Shown: piece after piece, positions 1-8,422 of the stretch
How positions within the stretch are numbered: position 1 is the stretch's first letter
How the letters are laid out: each line of letters begins with the position of its first letter
DNA from: a bacterium
Lineage (GTDB): Bacteria; Calditrichota; Calditrichia; RBG-13-44-9; J042
Direction: 5' to 3'
Length of the DNA: 20,229 nucleotides
Assembly: GCA_015494485.1 (NCBI GenBank)
Contig: WGBF01000306.1
Span: 1-20,229, forward strand
Position numbers and translations under genes: made by a program
Notes under the pieces: generated by a model
The model's database searches: none
The model's input: only the letters and a program-made list of their open reading frames with translations
What the model was told of the DNA's origin: nothing

Positions 1-2
1 AC

Positions 3-392
3 CAACCGGACATTGACCTGGAACGCCTGGAAGTTACCCCGAATCTGCAATTCTCCACCTCCTACGAAATTCGCCTGCCGCTCCGGTGGATTGCCATTTT
101 GTACGGAAAAATCAAAGCCAGCCTGGCAGCCACCTCCGGGGTACACAGCGGTGAAGATGTTATCAAACTGGTCATGGCCGGTGCCGATGCCACCATGATG
201 ACCTCAGCTGTATTAGAACACGGGCCCTACGCCTTTGAAAAAGTCCTGAAAGGCATGACCCGCTGGATGGAAGAGCACGAATACGAATCGGTTTCCCAGA
301 TGAAAGGCAGCATGAGCTACCAGAATGTGGCCGAACCGGCAGCCTACGAACGGGCCAACTACATCCGCATGCTTCAGAGTTACCGGTTTTAA
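3..392 (+). CDS. Dihydroorotate dehydrogenase-like protein, C-terminal part
   Basis: The gene enters from the left edge in frame 3, so only about 129 C-terminal residues are visible. The block ATSGVHSGEDVIKLVMAGAD followed by ATMMTSAVLEHGP is the FMN-phosphate-binding end of a TIM-barrel flavoprotein of the dihydroorotate dehydrogenase superfamily. The tail with WMEEHEYESV, then QMKGSMS, then VAEPAAYERANY matches what I know of the family usually named dihydroorotate dehydrogenase-like protein. This is a class-1-like paralogue whose true substrate is often uncertain, so I do not assign pyrD. The active-site base and most FMN contacts lie outside the window. The gene ends in TAA, 33 bases before a strong terminator, so it is the last gene of its unit. 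Confidence 0.85.
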   Translation, partial: QPDIDLERLEVTPNLQFSTSYEIRLPLRWIAILYGKIKASLAATSGVHSGEDVIKLVMAGADATMMTSAVLEHGPYAFEKVLKGMTRWMEEHEYESVSQMKGSMSYQNVAEPAAYERANYIRMLQSYRF

Positions 393-802
393 TAGCAGCC
401 CCTGGATGAGCTTGCAGAACCCATTAAAAGCTGTCCCGTAAAGGGGCAGCTTTTTTATTTCCAACATCGACCCGGATAAACGCCTGCTATCGAAGTCCAC
501 TCGGAGTATTTTGATTCACGTTCGGGGATTCGCCTTTCTCTATCCCGCAACTCCTACTCCGGGCCCCTGGTGCACGCCGGATGCTGAGCATTCGGGAACC
601 GGCGTCAGAAGCGTCAGCGTGTTACCGCCAATTCGGAAAAGGGAACGGTAATACCCATTCAAACGGAATTTTTGATTTCATTGCCATCCAAAATCAGCGT
701 AAATTGGTAGCGCGGCGTACCGCAGCACGCCGGGAGTCCCGGATTGTCCAAAGGGGAAAGTTCTGCACCCTGCACGCCGCATTAGTAACAAAACAAGATG
801 AA
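393..802. other. Gene-free stretch with nested inverted repeats
   Basis: About 410 bases separate the DHOD-like stop from the likely gmhB start. Beyond the terminator, an outer inverted repeat (CGGAGTA at 502-508 with TACTCCG at 555-561) encloses an inner one (GGGAT at 525-529 with ATCCC at 542-546). A GC-rich pair of short hairpins (CGGCGT/ACGCCG and CCGGGA/TCCCGG) lies near 712-743. The gmhB reading frame stays open upstream to 581, but that translation shows no recognisable domain and family lengths argue against it. It probably holds the 5' leader and promoter of gmhB. I could not single out a convincing promoter. Confidence 0.4.
426..457 (+). terminator. Intrinsic terminator after the DHOD-like gene
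   Basis: A 12-bp stem (AAAAGCTGTCCC at 426-437 with GGGGCAGCTTTT at 443-454, one G-U pair) has a 5-base loop and runs into six T residues (451-456). This is the classic shape of a factor-independent terminator. The A-rich left arm could also let it work weakly on the other strand. Confidence 0.85.
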
Positions 803-1417
803 ATGACAACAGAACTGACAATGACCAAGCCATCCGCCACAGGCAGGCCCGCAGTCTTTCTGGACCGGGACGGCACCCTCATTCGGGAAGTAGGGTACTT
901 AAGTCGCCCCGAACAGGTGGAATTGCTCCCCGGCGCCATTGAAGGCCTGCAACAACTTCAACAATGTGGGTATGCTCTGGTTATCGTCAGCAATCAGAGC
1001 GGCGTGGCGCGGGGCTATTTTCCGGAATCAGCAGTGCATGCCGTTCATCACCATTTACTTGACCTGCTGGAATCCCGGGGGATTCACATTACAGGCATGT
1101 ATTATTGCCCCCACCACCCCGAAGGTTCTGTTAAAAAATATCGCAAACCATGCCGGTGCCGAAAACCGGAGCCCGGCATGGTGGAACAGGCGGTTCGGGA
1201 CCTGGCCCTGGATTTGAGCCGTTCGGTGATCATTGGGGACAAAGCATCGGACATCGAACTGGGAAAACGACTGAATATAAAAACCGTGCTGGTACTGACT
1301 GGCTACGGTAAGGAAACATTGCGCAAAATGACCCGTGAACACGCCAAACCCGACTACGTCTGCCACACCCTGGCCGAAGCAGCCCAATGGATCTGTTCCG
1401 AAACGGACAGGGATTAA
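803..1417 (+). CDS. gmhB: D-glycero-D-manno-heptose 1,7-bisphosphate phosphatase
   Basis: This is a HAD-superfamily phosphatase of the GmhB type, which removes the 7-phosphate from heptose 1,7-bisphosphate on the way to ADP-heptose for LPS inner core. Numbered from the ATG at 803 (204 aa), motif I is FLDRDGTL with D21 and D23, motif II is IVSNQSG (S63, N64), and the acidic motif is IIGDKASD (D146, D150). The zinc-binding set typical of GmhB is present as CPHH and CRC (C102, H104, C117, C119). The frame is open back to 581, but the family is about 180-200 aa and the conserved part begins near residue 17, so ATG 803 or ATG 821 is the likely start. Neither has a clear Shine-Dalgarno. Histidinol-phosphatase is an alternative for this superfamily, less likely in isolation from his genes. 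Confidence 0.9.
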   Translation: MTTELTMTKPSATGRPAVFLDRDGTLIREVGYLSRPEQVELLPGAIEGLQQLQQCGYALVIVSNQSGVARGYFPESAVHAVHHHLLDLLESRGIHITGMYYCPHHPEGSVKKYRKPCRCRKPEPGMVEQAVRDLALDLSRSVIIGDKASDIELGKRLNIKTVLVLTGYGKETLRKMTREHAKPDYVCHTLAEAAQWICSETDRD

Positions 1418-1643
1418 CACTGCCCCCACCGACTTTTCCGGTTTGACCGCATTTCCAGTGAAATCCTTAATTCAGTCATGTGATACCCGACAGCACCGGT
1501 TTGCTGCTGCAGTTTATTCGGCAGATTTACAATGACTGCAGGGTTTATCCGGCAGTAACACCCACCAAATGTTTCGGCCCACCGGGATTTCGTTCATTTA
1601 ATTATGTGCTCAAATTCTGCAAGAAAGAGGCCTGATAAAAATC
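1418..1643. other. Intergenic region between gmhB and the EF-G paralogue
   Basis: The stretch from the gmhB stop to the promoter has no supported gene. The only visible pattern is an imperfect direct repeat: CTGCAG followed by TTTATTCGGCAG (1507-1524), and again CTGCAG followed by GGTTTATCCGGCAG (1536-1555), 29 bases apart, about 90 bases upstream of the -35 box. It could be a regulator-binding site or chance. No terminator for gmhB is evident. Confidence 0.3.
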
Positions 1644-1673
1644 TTGACAGTATAAAATCTCACTGGTTATATT
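1644..1673 (+). promoter_or_regulatory. Sigma-70-type promoter for the EF-G paralogue
   Basis: A perfect -35 TTGACA (1644-1649) is followed by TATATT (1668-1673) at 18-base spacing; TTATAT at 17 bases is an alternative reading. Transcription would begin near 1680, giving a leader of about 40 bases before the TTG start at 1719. The hexamers are close to consensus, so expression should be strong. Confidence 0.75.
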
Positions 1674-1718
1674 GGTGTTTCTAAATTTCTACCATCCAAA
1701 GAAAAAGGAGGTGTGGTC

Positions 1719-3791
1719 TTGAAAACGTTTAAAGCAGAACACATTCGGAACGTGGGCATGGCGGGTCACAGTGGATCCGGTAAAACGTCACTGGCCGAAG
1801 CCCTGCTGTACCATATGGGTGTCACAACGCGAATCGGCCGCGTGGATCAGGGAAATACCATTAGCGATTACAACGCCGACGAAATTGAACGGCAAATTTC
1901 TATTAATACCTCTTTGCTGCATGGTGAATGGCAGGATACCAAAATTAATCTGCTGGATACACCGGGGTTTAGTGACTTTTTTGGCGATGTGGTAAGCGCC
2001 ATGCGGGCGGCGGATATCATGATGATCGTTGTTTCGGCCGCTTCCGGGATTGAAGTGGGAACGGAACGCGTGCGGGAACTGGCGGACAAATACGAAATGC
2101 CCCGCTTTTACGTCATTAATAAACTGGATCGTGAAAACGTTGACTTTGACGCCATTTACAACGACTTACGGGATCGGTTTGGTAAAAAAATTACCCTTCT
2201 TCAATTCCCGGTGGAAACCGGCCCCAATTTCCACCAGATTGTGGACGTTCTGAAAAACAAAATGATTTCCTACGCGCTGGACGGCTCCGGCAAAATGGAA
2301 GAAGCCGATGTGCCCGATCACCTCAAAGCACGGGTTGAAGAGCTTCACAATAACCTGGTGGAAGCAGTGGCCGAAAGCGATGATGAACTGCTGGAAAAGT
2401 ATTTTGAAGAAGGGGATCTGGATATTCCCACCTTAATGAAGGGATTTGAGAAAGCTATTTTGAACCGCCAGGTAGTGCCGGTTTTGTGTGCATCGGCCAC
2501 GCAAAATATTGGCATCCAGAGCCTGTTGAACTTTATGGTGAATTATCTGCCCAATCCCACCGAATTTCCGCCCATTGAATCCGTGGACGGAAAAACCCGC
2601 CAACGATCAGCGGACGAACCTTTGACGTCGCTGGTATTTAAAACCGTTTCCGAACCGCACGTGGGTGAGCTTTCCTACATTCGTATTTTCTCCGGCGCCA
2701 TGGAAAGCGGGGAAGAAGTCCTGAACGCTACCCAGGGCCATGTGGAGCGCATTGGCCAGATGTACATCCTGAACGGAAAAAATAAAGACGGGGTGGACAA
2801 ACTGTTTGCCGGGGATATCGGCGCACTGGTGAAACTGAAATCCACCCATACCGGTGATACGCTGTGCGACAAGAAAGAGCCCTTCCAGCTACCCCCCATT
2901 GAATTCCCGGAACCGGTAATCAGCATTGCTGTGGTGCCCCGCTCCAAAGGCGACGAAGACAAAATCGGTAGCGGTTTGCAATCCTTGCATGAAGAAGACC
3001 CCACCTTCATTGTTCGCTACGATCCGGAATTGCGGCAAACCATCGTCTCCGGGCAGGGCGAAATGCACCTGGACATCATTCTGAAGCGATTAAAAGAAAA
3101 ATTCGGGGTCGAGGTGGATATTGAAGATCCCCGCATCCCCTATCGCGAAACGATTAAGGGCAAAGCGGAAGCCCAGGGCAAATATAAGAAACAGACCGGT
3201 GGTCGGGGTCAGTATGGCGATGCCCATCTGCGCCTGGAACCCCTGCCCCGCGGGGAAGGCTTTGAATTTGTGGATGCCATCGTCGGTGGTGTCATTCCCG
3301 GCAAATTTATACCGGCGGTGGAAAAGGGCGTGGTGGAAACCATGAAGGAAGGCGTACTGGCCGGTTACCAGGTGGTGGATGTGAAAGTGACCGTATTTGA
3401 TGGTTCCTTCCATCCGGTGGACTCCTCCGAAGTGGCCTTCAAAATAGCCGCATCCATGGCGTTTAAAAAAGCATTTAACGAAGCCAAACCGGTATTGCTG
3501 GAACCTATTTACGAAATTGAAGTGAAGGTCCCGGAAGAATACATGGGTGACGTGATGGGCGACATTTCCGCCCGGCGGGGGAAAATTCTGGGGATGGAAT
3601 CTGACGGGCGCTTTCAAATCATTAAAGCCCATGTCCCCCTGGCGGAATTGTTAAAATACTCCACCGCCCTGCGGTCCATGACCCAGGACCGGGGAATTTT
3701 CCATCAGAAATTTTCCCATTACGAAGAAGTACCGCCGGATATTGCCCAGAAAATTATTGAAGCGGCCAAGAAGGAAAAAGAAGAATCGTAA
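1719..3791 (+). CDS. Elongation factor G paralogue (EF-G-2 type)
   Basis: A translational GTPase of about 690 aa, full length for EF-G with domains I-V. G motifs: P-loop GHSGSGKT (residues 16-23), switch II DTPGFSDF (about 80-87), NKLD (about 134-137), and a G5 CASA. Domain IV shows TGGRGQYGD, and the C-terminal domain V follows in order. Canonical EF-G reads GHIDAGKT and DTPGHVDF; here the catalytic His of switch II is Phe. That matches the EF-G-2/FusA2-like subfamily (Thermus EF-G-2 is the known relative) rather than the main translocase, which should be encoded near rpsL/rpsG/tuf elsewhere. Start: AAGGAGG at 1705-1711 sits 7 bases before TTG 1719; GTG 1713 in the same frame is too close to it. 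The gene is monocistronic, between its own promoter and terminator. Role in translocation, recycling or stress is not shown by the sequence. Confidence 0.88.
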   Translation: MKTFKAEHIRNVGMAGHSGSGKTSLAEALLYHMGVTTRIGRVDQGNTISDYNADEIERQISINTSLLHGEWQDTKINLLDTPGFSDFFGDVVSAMRAADIMMIVVSAASGIEVGTERVRELADKYEMPRFYVINKLDRENVDFDAIYNDLRDRFGKKITLLQFPVETGPNFHQIVDVLKNKMISYALDGSGKMEEADVPDHLKARVEELHNNLVEAVAESDDELLEKYFEEGDLDIPTLMKGFEKAILNRQVVPVLCASATQNIGIQSLLNFMVNYLPNPTEFPPIESVDGKTRQRSADEPLTSLVFKTVSEPHVGELSYIRIFSGAMESGEEVLNATQGHVERIGQMYILNGKNKDGVDKLFAGDIGALVKLKSTHTGDTLCDKKEPFQLPPIEFPEPVISIAVVPRSKGDEDKIGSGLQSLHEEDPTFIVRYDPELRQTIVSGQGEMHLDIILKRLKEKFGVEVDIEDPRIPYRETIKGKAEAQGKYKKQTGGRGQYGDAHLRLEPLPRGEGFEFVDAIVGGVIPGKFIPAVEKGVVETMKEGVLAGYQVVDVKVTVFDGSFHPVDSSEVAFKIAASMAFKKAFNEAKPVLLEPIYEIEVKVPEEYMGDVMGDISARRGKILGMESDGRFQIIKAHVPLAELLKYSTALRSMTQDRGIFHQKFSHYEEVPPDIAQKIIEAAKKEKEES

Positions 3792-3815
3792 CCCGCAAAC
3801 ACCGAACTCAAAAAC

Positions 3816-3845
3816 AACCCTGTGGCGTCAGGCCACAGGGTTTAT
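3816..3845 (+). terminator. Intrinsic terminator after the EF-G paralogue
   Basis: A perfect 11-bp stem (AACCCTGTGGC at 3816-3826 with GCCACAGGGTT at 3832-3842) has a 5-base loop. The T run that follows is short and interrupted (TTTATTAT), so some read-through into the HIT gene, which has no obvious promoter of its own, is possible. Confidence 0.75.
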
Positions 3846-3883
3846 TATGTTTCAGGTAAAAACAAAAAGGTTTTAATATCATC

Positions 3884-4393
3884 ATGGACAAACTGTGGGC
3901 CCCCTGGCGCATGGAATATATCCTGAGCGTCAAAGAAGAAAATGAAACGGGTTGTATTTTTTGCAAGCGCATTCCTCAAAACGACGACAAAAAAAACCTG
4001 ATTTTATACCGCGGGGAAACCGTGTTTGTTATTATGAACAAATTCCCCTACAACAGCGGCCACCTGATGGTTGTCCCCTATCGCCATACCGGTGACCTGC
4101 AGGCATTGCAACCGGAAGAGTTAACGGAGTTGTTCACCGTATTGCAATTGTGCCAGCGCGTGCTGGATGCAGTGATGCATCCCCACGGGTACAATATTGG
4201 AATGAACCTGGGCCGGGTTGCCGGAGCCGGAATTGAAGACCACCTTCATCTGCACATTGTACCGCGGTGGAATGGGGATACCAATTTCATGCCGATCATT
4301 GCCAACACCAAAGTTATTTCCGAAGCACTGGATAAAACCTACGACAAACTGAAAGAAGCCTTTGACCAACAAACAGGGAGCACCAATCCATGA
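3884..4393 (+). CDS. HIT-family nucleotide hydrolase/transferase
   Basis: A 169-aa histidine-triad protein. The signature HLHLHIVPRW carries H120, H122 and H124, where the middle His is the nucleophile that takes the nucleotidyl group. C24 and C27 in CIFC, with later His residues, form the zinc site seen in the Fhit/Ap4A-phosphorylase-like branch. The N-terminal MDKLWAPWRMEYI is typical of bacterial proteins annotated as HIT domain protein or AP4A hydrolase. Likely substrates are dinucleoside polyphosphates or AMP conjugates; the exact one cannot be read. The ATG has only a distant A/G-rich stretch (AAAAAGG near 3864). Its last codons overlap the hutI start by ATGA, so the two are translationally coupled. 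Confidence 0.9.
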   Translation: MDKLWAPWRMEYILSVKEENETGCIFCKRIPQNDDKKNLILYRGETVFVIMNKFPYNSGHLMVVPYRHTGDLQALQPEELTELFTVLQLCQRVLDAVMHPHGYNIGMNLGRVAGAGIEDHLHLHIVPRWNGDTNFMPIIANTKVISEALDKTYDKLKEAFDQQTGSTNP

Positions 4394-5619
4394 TCTTGCT
4401 CGTCCACAATTTGAAAGGCGTTATAACCCCCGTACAACAGCCGGATTCTTTTGAGGTAGACATCATCCCGGACGCGGGTATTCTGATCCATGATGACACC
4501 ATCATCGAAATTGGTAACGGAGCGGAACTGCGCCGGAAATATCCTGAAGCCCGACAGGTGGACGGGGAAGGTTGCTGGGCACTGCCCGGTTTTGTGGATC
4601 CGCACACCCACCCCATTTTTTACCGCACCCGCCAACATGAATTTGTGATGCGCACCCAGGGTAAGTCCTACGAAGAAATTGCCGCTGCCGGTGGTGGCAT
4701 CCGCAACAGCGTGCGGGCATTCCGTGAAGCATCGGACGATGAAATTGCCGAACGGACCTACCATCGCCTGATGACGTTTCTGGAATACGGCACCACAACC
4801 ATCGAAGCCAAATCGGGGTACGGCTTGTCCCTGAAGGACGAAATCCGCAGTTTGCGGATTTTGCGGGAACTGAGCAAGCTGGTGCCGCTGACCATCGTAC
4901 CAACTTTTCTGGGAGCCCATGAAATCCCCGATGAATATCGCGACAACCGCGAAAAATACATTGACCTGTTGGTTCACGAAATGATTCCGCAGGTGGCAGA
5001 AGAACAGTTAGCCCGCTATTGTGATGTGTTTTGTGAAACCAACGTTTTTACTATAGCAGAAAGCGAACGTATTTTGCAGGCCGCCCTGGACCACGGCCTG
5101 AAGCCCCGAATCCATGCCGATGAACTGGACTACACCGGCGGGGCAGAACTGGCGGCACGTATTGGTGCGGTATCTGCAGACCACCTGCTAAAAATCTCCG
5201 ACGAAGGTATTGCCGCTTTGCAATCCGCGGGTGTGGTACCGGTGCTGTTACCGGGCACGGCCTTTTTTCTGGGTAAACAGGAGTACGCCCCGGCGCGGAA
5301 GATGATTGAAGCCGGCTTGCCGGTGGCACTGGCGACGGATTTCAATCCCGGGAGTAGCATGACCCAGAATATGCAATTCATTCTGACACTGGCTTCCATT
5401 TACATGCACATGCTTCCCCACGAAGCCCTAACTGCCGCAACCCGGAATGCCGCCCGTTCCCTGGAACTGGATGCAACCATCGGCACCCTTCATCCCCATA
5501 AAAAAGCCGATGTGGTTTTGATGCGGATTGAGGATCTGGAATATTTGCCCTATCATTATGCCGTCAATCATGTTCATACGGTAATTCGGCACGGCCGTAT
5601 CGTCTATCAGGCGGATTGA
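4390..5619 (+). CDS. hutI: Imidazolonepropionase
   Basis: A 409-aa amidohydrolase that opens 4-imidazolone-5-propanoate to N-formimino-L-glutamate, the third step of histidine breakdown. Metal ligands are visible: H72 and H74 (DPHTHP), H242 (IHADEL) and D317 (ATDFNPGSS). H265 (SADHL) and the family strings YEEIAAAGGGI, EAKSGYGL and LPGTAFFLGK identify HutI against other amidohydrolases. Length is normal (about 400-420). ATG 4390 overlaps the HIT gene stop, with GGGAG upstream inside that gene. No hutH, hutU or hutG/ftcD lies in the window, so the rest of the pathway must be elsewhere, or this gene acts alone. No clear terminator follows. Confidence 0.93.
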   Translation: MILLVHNLKGVITPVQQPDSFEVDIIPDAGILIHDDTIIEIGNGAELRRKYPEARQVDGEGCWALPGFVDPHTHPIFYRTRQHEFVMRTQGKSYEEIAAAGGGIRNSVRAFREASDDEIAERTYHRLMTFLEYGTTTIEAKSGYGLSLKDEIRSLRILRELSKLVPLTIVPTFLGAHEIPDEYRDNREKYIDLLVHEMIPQVAEEQLARYCDVFCETNVFTIAESERILQAALDHGLKPRIHADELDYTGGAELAARIGAVSADHLLKISDEGIAALQSAGVVPVLLPGTAFFLGKQEYAPARKMIEAGLPVALATDFNPGSSMTQNMQFILTLASIYMHMLPHEALTAATRNAARSLELDATIGTLHPHKKADVVLMRIEDLEYLPYHYAVNHVHTVIRHGRIVYQAD

Positions 5620-5930
5620 AACCCACACCCTATCGTTATCATGCCTGCCTGGCTACCGGGTTCCAAAAATAAAGCAATGTTGTAGCGTAACTTACAGTCC
5701 GGTACATGCATATAAATATATTTACACCTTGAAAGTCGGGTTGAGGGTTGATTAAAAAACAGATGCGTCCCCATTATTGAAATGGAAGCGAACAGGTATG
5801 GGCAACAGCGTTAAAAATTTTATATTTGTGAAACAATTTCGAAGAAAGGTCGGTACACCATACCGTTGCCGGTAATTTTTAAGAGGGGTATTTTTTCTTT
5901 GCATTGAATATTTAACACAGAGAGGTTAAC
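5620..5930. other. Gene-free region upstream of dsbD
   Basis: These 311 bases contain no supported gene. They are AT-rich with an alternating A/T tract around 5710-5727. The octamer TATATTTG at 5821-5828 matches the TAnnTTTG -7 element of Bacteroidetes promoters, but I see no matching TTG element at the right distance. A small inverted repeat (CGGTA/TACCG) lies near 5850-5866. The dsbD promoter is presumably here; none can be fixed with confidence. Confidence 0.3.
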
Positions 5931-7856
5931 ATGTTGGGCTTAAAACGGAGATTGAACATGAATACACGTGGCCTGTCCCTGCTTATTGCCTTGTTTGTTA
6001 TCTGGGCATCGGTTGTAGCCTACGGTCAGGATTTTGGCGGCGAAGATATTGTTGACATTACGGTAAAAAGCAGTCAGGATAAATTGGTGAAGGGGAAAAG
6101 CACCCCCATTGCCATTGTCCTTCAGATTAAACATCCCTGGCACATTAACTCCTTTACCCCCAAAGAAGAGTTTTTAATTCCCACCGTGCTGGAGTTGACG
6201 GCGAATGAAGGTGTCAGTTTCGGGAAAATGGAATACCCGGAAGCCATTGAAAAACGCTTTGAATTTTCCGAAACACCGCTGTGGGTGCTGGAAGGTGAGG
6301 CCGTGGTGTACACCACACTAACGGTACCACCGGATTTTAACGGGAATACCATAACGATTCAGGGAAAAATTTCATACCAGGCATGTGACGACCACACCTG
6401 CTTAGCCCCAACGGAAAAAACCTTTCAGGCCGAACTTCCGGTTGCCCAACCGGGTGAATCGGTTCGTCCCGTCAATACGGAATTATTCAACCAACGGGGG
6501 GGTACAGGTGCAGCAACCACGGTAAACATTTCTCAGGAATCCACCAGCGCCGCTACCGATACCGAACTCAGTCGCACCATTGCCGAAAAAGGGTTGCTGT
6601 TAACATTTGTTGTGATATTTATCAGCGGCCTGGCTCTGAATCTCACCCCCTGTGTGTATCCGCTGATTCCTATCACCGTTAGTTATTTTGGTGGACAGGC
6701 CGGCGGCAAAAAGGGTAGCCTGTTGGTACACGCAATTATTTACATCCTGGGCATGGCCATCACCTATTCCGTACTGGGCGTTATTGCTGCCCTTACCGGG
6801 AGCATCCTGGGTGCGTGGTTGCAACACCCGATTGTTCTTCTCTTCATTGCTGCGGTAATGGTGGCCCTGGCATTAAGTATGTTCGGGTTGTACGAAATTA
6901 CCGTCCCCCCAGCTCTGGCCAACTTTGCCGGCCAAAGCAAACAGGGATATTTCGGGACCTTCTTTATGGGGTTAACGGTGGGCATTATCGCTGCCCCGTG
7001 CATCGGACCGTTTGTCCTGGCATTATTTACGTACGTGGGAACTCAGGGGGATCCTGTTCTGGGCTTCTTCATGTTTTTTGTGCTGGCGCTGGGGTTAGGT
7101 ATCCCCTTTGTTTTCCTGGCGGTATTCAGTGGCTCTCTGCAACGCCTGCCACGTTCCGGGGCCTGGATGGTATGGGTTCGTACTATCTTTGGGTTTATTT
7201 TAACGGCAGTCGCCATTTACTTCCTGCATCCGCTGATTAAAAATGAATTGTGGTACATGAGCTTGCTGGCAGCCAACTTTATCCTGGCAGGTATTTACCT
7301 GGCCTGGATTGAACCCAGCAAAACCCCGGGGTTGTTGTTCCCTGTGGTGCGAAATCTGGTGGGCATGGGTTTTGTCCTTCTGGGACTCTTCCTGGGCATT
7401 GAAGGTTTGAACACGCACATCGATGCCCGGCTGCGTGAATTTGCCAGCCAGATCGAAAGCAGTGCCCAGGGTACCATCACGGTTCCGGAGATTGCCTGGA
7501 AACCGTATTCAGAAGAAGCGGTTCAACAGGCAGTTCGGGAAGGCAAGCCGGTGTTCATTGATTTTTATGCGGATTGGTGTATTCCCTGCAAAGAACTGGA
7601 TAAGTTTACCTTTACCGATGAGAGAGTAATTAAACTATCCAAAGATTTCGTGAATTTAAAAGTGGATTTGACCAGCATGGGCGACCCCAAAACCCAGGCA
7701 TTAAAACAGCAATTCAACATAAAAGGGGTTCCAACGCTGGTATTTCTGGATAAGAACGGAACCGAAATCCCCAACACCCGTATAGTAGGATTTATTGAAG
7801 GGGATAAATTGGCAGAAATTATGCAATCCATATTAAATACTCAAACACCCAAATAA
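5931..7856 (+). CDS. dsbD: Thiol:disulfide interchange protein DsbD
   Basis: Cytoplasmic-membrane electron carrier that passes reducing power from cytoplasmic thioredoxin to periplasmic thiol proteins. In order (numbered from ATG 5931, 641 aa): signal peptide in the first 32 residues, periplasmic alpha domain with the cysteine pair C152/C157 (ACDDHTC), a block of about eight hydrophobic helices (220-495) carrying the two membrane cysteines C241 (LTPCVYP) and C357 (AAPCIGP), and a C-terminal thioredoxin-like gamma domain with C550/C553 (DWCIPC). All six functional cysteines are present. ATG 5931 has AGAGG just upstream; ATG 5958 also has GGAG at good distance and gives a tidier signal peptide, so the start is uncertain by nine codons. 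A TlpA-like thioredoxin follows after 14 bases as a probable client. Confidence 0.93.
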   Translation: MLGLKRRLNMNTRGLSLLIALFVIWASVVAYGQDFGGEDIVDITVKSSQDKLVKGKSTPIAIVLQIKHPWHINSFTPKEEFLIPTVLELTANEGVSFGKMEYPEAIEKRFEFSETPLWVLEGEAVVYTTLTVPPDFNGNTITIQGKISYQACDDHTCLAPTEKTFQAELPVAQPGESVRPVNTELFNQRGGTGAATTVNISQESTSAATDTELSRTIAEKGLLLTFVVIFISGLALNLTPCVYPLIPITVSYFGGQAGGKKGSLLVHAIIYILGMAITYSVLGVIAALTGSILGAWLQHPIVLLFIAAVMVALALSMFGLYEITVPPALANFAGQSKQGYFGTFFMGLTVGIIAAPCIGPFVLALFTYVGTQGDPVLGFFMFFVLALGLGIPFVFLAVFSGSLQRLPRSGAWMVWVRTIFGFILTAVAIYFLHPLIKNELWYMSLLAANFILAGIYLAWIEPSKTPGLLFPVVRNLVGMGFVLLGLFLGIEGLNTHIDARLREFASQIESSAQGTITVPEIAWKPYSEEAVQQAVREGKPVFIDFYADWCIPCKELDKFTFTDERVIKLSKDFVNLKVDLTSMGDPKTQALKQQFNIKGVPTLVFLDKNGTEIPNTRIVGFIEGDKLAEIMQSILNTQTPK

Positions 7857-7870
7857 GCTGGAGGGTATCC

Positions 7871-8392
7871 ATGATCAAGAAATTTATCTTACTCATTGCA
7901 ATAATTGGTATCGGGGGCTTTTTGATTATTGGCAAAAATGGCAATAGTCAGCCTCCGGAAAAAGCATCGAACACGGTTAAATCAGATAAAGTAATTGATT
8001 TTACACTAAAAGATCTGGACGGCAACGATGTGTCATTAAAGAATTACCGGGGCAAATATGTGCTACTAAATATCTGGGCAACCTGGTGCGGTCCCTGCCG
8101 TTACGAAATTCCGGACCTGATTCGTATTCGCAAGAAATACCAGGATAAAGGCTTTGAAATTATTGGTATTGTTGTTTCTTCCAAAGAAAAGGCCGTAAAA
8201 AAGATGGTTGAAGAATATGGCATCACCTATCCCGTGGTCTGGGGGACGGCAGAAGCACTGGCGCAATTTGGCCCCATCAATGCGATTCCGCGAACCTTCC
8301 TCTTAAATAAAGAAGGTAAAATCGTAGAAGACATTCTGGGAAGCCGGGACTACAACTTTTTTGATTCCATGCTTAAAAAGTATTTACAATAA
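7871..8392 (+). CDS. TlpA/ResA-like periplasmic thioredoxin
   Basis: A 173-aa membrane-anchored thioredoxin. Residues 3-20 are a hydrophobic N-terminal anchor or uncleaved signal, then an AhpC/TSA-Redoxin-type fold. The active site is WATWCGPC (C73, C76), with the cis-proline in NAIPRTF (P140). Such proteins reduce disulfides in apocytochromes c or other exported proteins and are kept reduced by DsbD or CcdA. Being next to dsbD in one unit fits that job. GGAGGG lies just before the ATG. Whether it serves cytochrome c maturation (ResA/CcmG role) or general thiol repair cannot be settled here, as no ccm/ccs genes are in the window. Confidence 0.88.
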   Translation: MIKKFILLIAIIGIGGFLIIGKNGNSQPPEKASNTVKSDKVIDFTLKDLDGNDVSLKNYRGKYVLLNIWATWCGPCRYEIPDLIRIRKKYQDKGFEIIGIVVSSKEKAVKKMVEEYGITYPVVWGTAEALAQFGPINAIPRTFLLNKEGKIVEDILGSRDYNFFDSMLKKYLQ

Positions 8393-8422
8393 ATTTTTCC
8401 CCCATTTCACACCACCGAAAGG

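Noticed and set aside
581..802. Upstream extension of the gmhB frame to 278 aa
   Set aside because: The extra 74 residues are unlike any GmhB N-terminus, and the family is about 180-200 aa; ATG 803 or 821 fits better.
3090..3632. 180-aa minus-strand frame inside the EF-G paralogue
   Set aside because: It is the antisense shadow of a conserved gene, rich in Phe and His as expected from reversed codons, with no Shine-Dalgarno or domain.
4339..4977. 212-aa minus-strand frame across the HIT gene end and hutI
   Set aside because: Antisense to two clearly conserved coding regions; composition is typical of a shadow frame.
5821..5828. TATATTTG as a Bacteroidetes-type promoter for dsbD
   Set aside because: The -7 octamer matches, but no TTG element lies at the required distance, and such octamers are frequent in AT-rich DNA.
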